Shown piece after piece: positions 7,210-9,637 of a DNA stretch of 9,637 bases. The stretch spans positions 1 through 9,637 of the forward strand of contig WLFB01000029.1 of assembly GCA_009703975.1 (NCBI GenBank), read 5' to 3'. A program made the position numbers and the translations under genes. The notes beneath the pieces are model-generated. The model had not been told where the DNA came from, did not search any database, and saw only the letters and a list, made by a program, of their open reading frames with translations. Position 1 is the stretch's first letter. The number at the start of each line of letters is the position of its first letter. The DNA comes from Actinomycetota bacterium (lineage in GTDB: Bacteria > Actinomycetota > Acidimicrobiia > Acidimicrobiales > Ilumatobacteraceae).

Positions 7210-8610
7210 TCACGCATTGAAACTTCTGCCAGTCAACGAGAGAATTGTCTCGCCAAACAATTCGCTAAGACTTGGATGAGGCATTACAAATTCGGCGATC
7301 TCATCAACTGAAGCTTCCCAGTTCACAGCCAAATACCCTGCCGCTAGTTGCTCGGTCACCCAAGGCCCGACCATGTGAACTCCGAGAACTTGACCCGCAG
7401 TGCCATCTGCATTTTTTTTCGCGATCACTTTTACTAGCCCATCAATTTCACCAAGAATCATCGCGCGAGAGTTGGCACGAAATTGATGCTTTGCGACAAC
7501 AACATCATGACCAGCCGCGCGTGCTTGCTCTTCTGATGGACCAGCCCATGCAACCTCTGGGTGACAATAAATCGCCCATGGCACACGGTCATACATAATT
7601 GGATACGCATTTTCGCCTCGCAAATGCTTAATCGACAAAATTGCTTCGGCATATGCAACGTGTGCAAGTTGCGGAGTATTGATTAGATCACCGATCGCGT
7701 AAACGCCAGGTTCACCGGTTTGGCAATATTCATCTACTGCGACGAATCCGCGATCGTCGACTTTAACTGCTGTGCCACTCAGCCCTAGTGCATCAGAAAA
7801 CGCACGACGCCCAATTGACATGATCACGACATCAATAATCAGCGGATCACCGGTCGCAAAAGTAATCTGCGTTGAACCATCTGGCAACGAACTTTGACCA
7901 GTAACGACAATGCCAGTTTTGATACTGATTTTCTTTTTTGTGAAACTCTTAACAACGACGTTTGCAACGTCAGGGTCTAGACCAGGCAAAATCTTTGGTG
8001 CACCTTCAAGAATCGTGACCTGCGAACCAAGATCTGCAAAAGTCGACGCGAACTCGCAACCGATTGCACCACCACCAATTACTGCAATCCGCTTTGGAAT
8101 CGTATTTAACATCAAAACTTCATCAGAGGTCATGATTGATCCACCGATCGGAAAGCCTTTGATCGTGCGAGGCACTGAACCACTTGCCAAAATCACATTC
8201 TTGGCTTGAATTTTTGTTGCAGTGCCGTCAGCAAGTTGAACATTTACAACTCGGTTTGCTTCAAGCGATCCAGTGCCGAGCAAATACGTAACTTTCTTTG
8301 ACTTTGTCAAACCGGTCAAACCTTTAACCAAGCCATCAATAATGCGCGCTTTACGCGCTTGGCTAACTGAAAAATCGACACCCGACGAAGTTGCGTTGAT
8401 CCCAAACTCTGAAGCATGAGCGACATGGCGATTGGCGGCTGCTGTTTCTAAAAATGCCTTTGCCGGGATACAACCACGATTTAGACAGGTTCCGCCGATT
8501 GTGTCGCGCTCAACCAACGCCACGCTCATGCCACAAGAGGCTGCATAAAAAGCTGATGCGTAGCCACCAGGACCTCCGCCGATTACAACGAGATCAAATT
8601 GGTCTGTCAA
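7210..8610 (-). CDS. lpdA: Dihydrolipoamide dehydrogenase (E3)
   Basis: FAD-dependent disulfide oxidoreductase that reoxidises dihydrolipoyl-E2 with NAD+. The 466 residues match the family length. The N-terminal FAD-binding motif is GGGPGG (11-16), the redox disulfide is C42/C47 in 'GGTCLNRGCIPAK', an NAD-binding 'GGGAIGCEFA' lies in the middle domain, 'YAIGDL' is the second FAD motif, and the C-terminal dimerisation domain supplies the catalytic His-Glu pair H445/E450 in 'HPSLSELFGE'. The start is a TTG at 8610, supported by GAAAGAG 5 nt upstream. It heads the E3-E2-LipBA group, so its product and the next two act on the same lipoyl-lysine. It is divergent from the selenoprotein lipoprotein gene, and E3 can in some actinobacteria also feed electrons to peroxidase systems through DlaT. 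Confidence 0.95.
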   Translation of the reverse strand: MTDQFDLVVIGGGPGGYASAFYAASCGMSVALVERDTIGGTCLNRGCIPAKAFLETAAANRHVAHASEFGINATSSGVDFSVSQARKARIIDGLVKGLTGLTKSKKVTYLLGTGSLEANRVVNVQLADGTATKIQAKNVILASGSVPRTIKGFPIGGSIMTSDEVLMLNTIPKRIAVIGGGAIGCEFASTFADLGSQVTILEGAPKILPGLDPDVANVVVKSFTKKKISIKTGIVVTGQSSLPDGSTQITFATGDPLIIDVVIMSIGRRAFSDALGLSGTAVKVDDRGFVAVDEYCQTGEPGVYAIGDLINTPQLAHVAYAEAILSIKHLRGENAYPIMYDRVPWAIYCHPEVAWAGPSEEQARAAGHDVVVAKHQFRANSRAMILGEIDGLVKVIAKKNADGTAGQVLGVHMVGPWVTEQLAAGYLAVNWEASVDEIAEFVMPHPSLSELFGETILSLTGRSFNA

Positions 8611-8615
8611 GGTTT

Positions 8616-8622
8616 CTCTTTC
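8616..8622 (-). promoter_or_regulatory. Ribosome binding site deciding the TTG start of the E3 gene
   Basis: GAAAGAG on the minus strand lies 5 nt before the TTG at 8610-8608. The next residues lead directly into the FAD-binding strand, so this rare start codon is well supported. Confidence 0.6.
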
Positions 8623-8658
8623 TTCTGAATACCTGCTTTATCGTAGCGGTTCAGCCTC

Positions 8659-8689
8659 GTGACAGAACTATAAATTTGCGACAGAACTG
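8659..8689. repeat. Pair of direct repeats upstream of the E3 gene
   Basis: GTGACAGAACTA (8659-8670) and GCGACAGAACTG (8678-8689) share GACAGAACT and 10 of 12 bases, with a 19-bp period, close to two helical turns. They lie 49-79 bp upstream of the E3 start, in a region with promoter-like TATAGT and TATAAC strings on the minus strand. They could be tandem operator half-sites, but the number of repeats is small and no regulator is identified. Confidence 0.35.
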
Positions 8690-8704
8690 TACGTTATAGC
8701 CGAC

Positions 8705-8797
8705 TTATCGTGACATTAAGAACAGTTGCAACGAACCTGCGAACAAAATAGCCAAGCCACAAAGTAATGCAAAAAAAATCAACTTTCGGGTGCTCAT
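8705..8797 (-). CDS. Possible 30-residue single-span membrane peptide
   Basis: An ATG at 8797-8795 opens a 30-codon frame ending in TAA at 8707-8705. It begins with a positively charged MSTRK, continues as one uninterrupted hydrophobic stretch of about 22 residues (LIFFALLCGLAILFAG and on) and ends in Ser-Arg. This is the layout of a small type-II or N-in inner-membrane protein. A TANNNT box (TAGCCT, 8811-8806) lies 8 nt before the ATG, compatible with a leaderless transcript; no Shine-Dalgarno is seen. It would be the first gene of the minus-strand cluster, 94 bp before E3. Chance occurrence in an intergenic region is the main alternative; its well-formed membrane-span pattern is the only internal support. 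Confidence 0.45.
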   Translation of the reverse strand: MSTRKLIFFALLCGLAILFAGSLQLFLMSR

Positions 8798-8845
8798 AGA
8801 GAATCAGGCTACGGCTGATCTCAGATTATTTCGCCCTAAATGAGT

Positions 8846-8851
8846 TACTCT
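8846..8851 (+). promoter_or_regulatory. -10-like box (TACTCT) for the thioredoxin-like lipoprotein gene
   Basis: TACTCT fits TANNNT and is followed by 7 nt and then the GTG start at 8859, again compatible with a leaderless transcript. No good Shine-Dalgarno precedes the GTG. No clear -35 is seen. Confidence 0.35.
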
Positions 8852-8858
8852 TGTCAAA

Positions 8859-9458
8859 GTGAACAAGTCATTAAAACTAAGTGGACAAATTTTCGCTTCC
8901 ATTTTAATACTTACAGTTGTTGGTTGCGGTTCAGATTCTGCAAAACAAACTGACCCATCAAACACTTTAGAACAAGCGACACCGGCAACAGAGTCGACAC
9001 AAGCGACACGATCGACACGGTCGACACAGTCGACACAGTCGACACAGGCATCATCGCCAGCGATTTTTTCGGCGACGCTGTTGAGTGGTGCAACATTTGA
9101 AAGCACAAAAGTTTTAGAGTCGCAGCCACTTGCGCTCTGGTTTTGGGCACCGGGTTGACGGGCATGCAAATCAGAGTCTTCCTCGGTCGAGGCTGCATAC
9201 AAAACTTTTAAGGGCAAAGTTCAAGTCACTGGCGTCGCATGGAACGGCAGCGGCGGAGACATGCAAGATTTTGTAAATGAAAACGGTCTTTCGTTCACGA
9301 ACATCAACGACTCGAACGGTGAAGTTTTCGCGCGATTCAATGTGCCGTACCAACCAGCGTGGGTGTTTATCGCCAAAGATGGCATTGTCACGACAAGAAT
9401 CGGTGTGCTTTCAGATTTAGAATTAGAACAAGAATTAAACAGACTGGCGAGCAACTAA
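8859..9458 (+). CDS. Thioredoxin-like lipoprotein with in-frame UGA at the CxxC site: probable selenoprotein (Sec100)
   Basis: Read through the UGA at 9156-9158, this is a 199-residue exported thiol-disulfide protein of the TlpA/thioredoxin-like type. Residues 1-23 are a lipoprotein signal ending in the lipobox VVGC (C23 lipidated). Residues about 24-68 form a Ser/Thr/Gln linker with a tandem repeat. The thioredoxin fold follows: strand 'LALWFWAPG' leads to U100-R-A-C103, replacing the usual Cys-x-x-Cys, and 'NVPYQPAWVFIAKDG' holds the cis-Pro segment. The UGA is the only interruption and the frame stays the same on both sides for 99 more codons to TAA. Standard gene callers would report a truncated 99-residue lipoprotein and a separate fragment from 9261. 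A nonsense mutation or sequencing error (TGC to TGA) is the alternative. The next gene starts within its stop codon (TAATG). Confidence 0.8.
8994..9047 (+). repeat. Six tandem 9-bp units (TCGACACAG-like) in the lipoprotein linker
   Basis: Units at 8994, 9003, 9012, 9021, 9030 and 9039; the last three are identical TCGACACAG and the earlier ones differ by one to three bases. Each unit encodes Ser/Ala-Thr-Gln/Arg, so copy-number changes stay in frame and only lengthen or shorten the tether between the lipid anchor and the thioredoxin domain. Confidence 0.85.
9162..9200 (+). promoter_or_regulatory. Candidate bacterial SECIS hairpin downstream of the in-frame UGA
   Basis: CCUC (9181-9184) pairs with GAGG (9189-9192) around a GGUC tetraloop (9185-9188). 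CAG (9172-9174) pairs with CUG (9193-9195) below a 5' bulge rich in U, and GCAUG (9162-9166) pairs with CAUAC (9196-9200) with one mismatch. The loop begins 27 nt after the UGA, within the usual bacterial range of roughly 16-37 nt, and GGUC is the same loop as I recall for the E. coli fdhF element that SelB recognises. The lower stem is irregular, so the fold is tentative. Confidence 0.5.
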
Positions 9459-9637
9459 TGGGTATTCGTGACTACGGCAAGCGGCTTAACGCTGACACCC
9501 AAGAGATTGACACACAGCGACTTTGTCAGCGGTTTAAAGACACTGGTTTTACTTCACTTGAAGACTTGCAATTGCGAACGCGCACAAAAATTGCTGGAGA
9601 AGTTAAACGCATGCGCACCAAACCACGCAGTGGGATA
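9458..9637 (+). CDS. N-terminal part of an OB-fold nucleic-acid-binding domain protein (partial)
   Basis: The ATG at 9458-9460 overlaps the TAA of the selenoprotein gene, so translation is likely coupled. The 60 visible residues begin MGIRDYGKRLNA and end with 'LRTRTKIAGEVKRMRTKPRSGI', matching the start and first OB strands of a small actinobacterial family annotated as OB-fold nucleic acid binding domain proteins (pattern 'v.vaG.vrs.rvrPraG.p.le'). The remainder lies beyond the window. Its function in these bacteria is poorly defined; its link with the thioredoxin-like gene rests on the overlap only. The call is from pattern memory over a short stretch. Confidence 0.6.
   Translation, partial: MGIRDYGKRLNADTQEIDTQRLCQRFKDTGFTSLEDLQLRTRTKIAGEVKRMRTKPRSGI

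Noticed and set aside
8994..9047. CRISPR-like array
   Set aside because: The units are 9 bp, contiguous and coding, with no spacers; this is a microsatellite-like tandem repeat inside a gene.
9120..9180. Programmed frameshift or indel as explanation of the broken thioredoxin gene
   Set aside because: The N- and C-terminal parts are in the same frame on both sides of the TGA, so no frame change is needed.
8804..9217. 137-codon minus-strand frame opposite the selenoprotein gene
   Set aside because: Its internal CVDCVD repeats arise from the antisense of the 9-bp tandem repeat, and it has no domain and no start signal; the + strand reading has a lipobox and thioredoxin fold.
9261..9458. Separate small gene beginning at ATG 9261
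   Set aside because: It is in the same frame as the upstream lipoprotein part and begins inside the thioredoxin fold, so it is the C-terminal part of the UGA-containing gene rather than an independent gene.

Overview
The window looks like a chromosomal segment of a moderate-G+C actinobacterium. Three things suggest this: the E3 / DlaT-like E2 / lipB / lipA gene neighbourhood, which is familiar from actinobacteria; a partial gene at the right edge that resembles the actinobacterial OB-fold protein family; and several starts that look leaderless, with a -10 box 6-8 nt before the start codon. The modest G+C would fit a freshwater or marine Acidimicrobiia-like lineage, but that placement is inference.

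Left edge (1-937). The 3' end of an SGNH-type acyltransferase on the + strand meets, tail to tail, a small minus-strand unit. That unit is an XRE-family HTH regulator, apparently leaderless, followed by an overlapping, truncated nucleotidyltransferase-toxin-like frame. The truncated frame breaks off exactly at the acyltransferase stop codon. This looks like a decayed antitoxin-toxin pair at a recombination junction. A long palindrome lies upstream of the regulator.

Centre (938-8610). A compact minus-strand gene cluster reads, in transcription order: dihydrolipoamide dehydrogenase (E3), single-lipoyl-domain E2 acyltransferase, a fused LipB-LipA protein, an M24 Xaa-Pro-type peptidase, an approximately 8-helix membrane protein and a PhyH-family dioxygenase. 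The first three form a coherent module: LipB loads octanoate onto the E2 lipoyl lysine, LipA inserts the two sulfurs, and E3 reoxidises the dihydrolipoamide. The fusion of LipB and LipA into one 539-residue chain is unusual.

Right edge (8611-9637). A divergent intergenic region carries a possible 30-aa membrane-peptide gene, direct repeats and promoter-like boxes. To its right, on the + strand, is the most notable gene: an exported lipoprotein with a thioredoxin-like domain, interrupted by one in-frame UGA exactly at the first position of the CxxC motif (UGA-Arg-Ala-Cys). The thioredoxin fold continues in the same frame for 99 codons, including the cis-Pro region. A hairpin with a GGUC loop lies at bacterial-SECIS distance. 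I read this as an undescribed or at least mis-annotatable selenoprotein (Sec100). UGA is used as an ordinary stop by several neighbouring genes, so the code is not globally reassigned. The last gene, an OB-fold protein running off the window, is coupled to it by a TAATG overlap.
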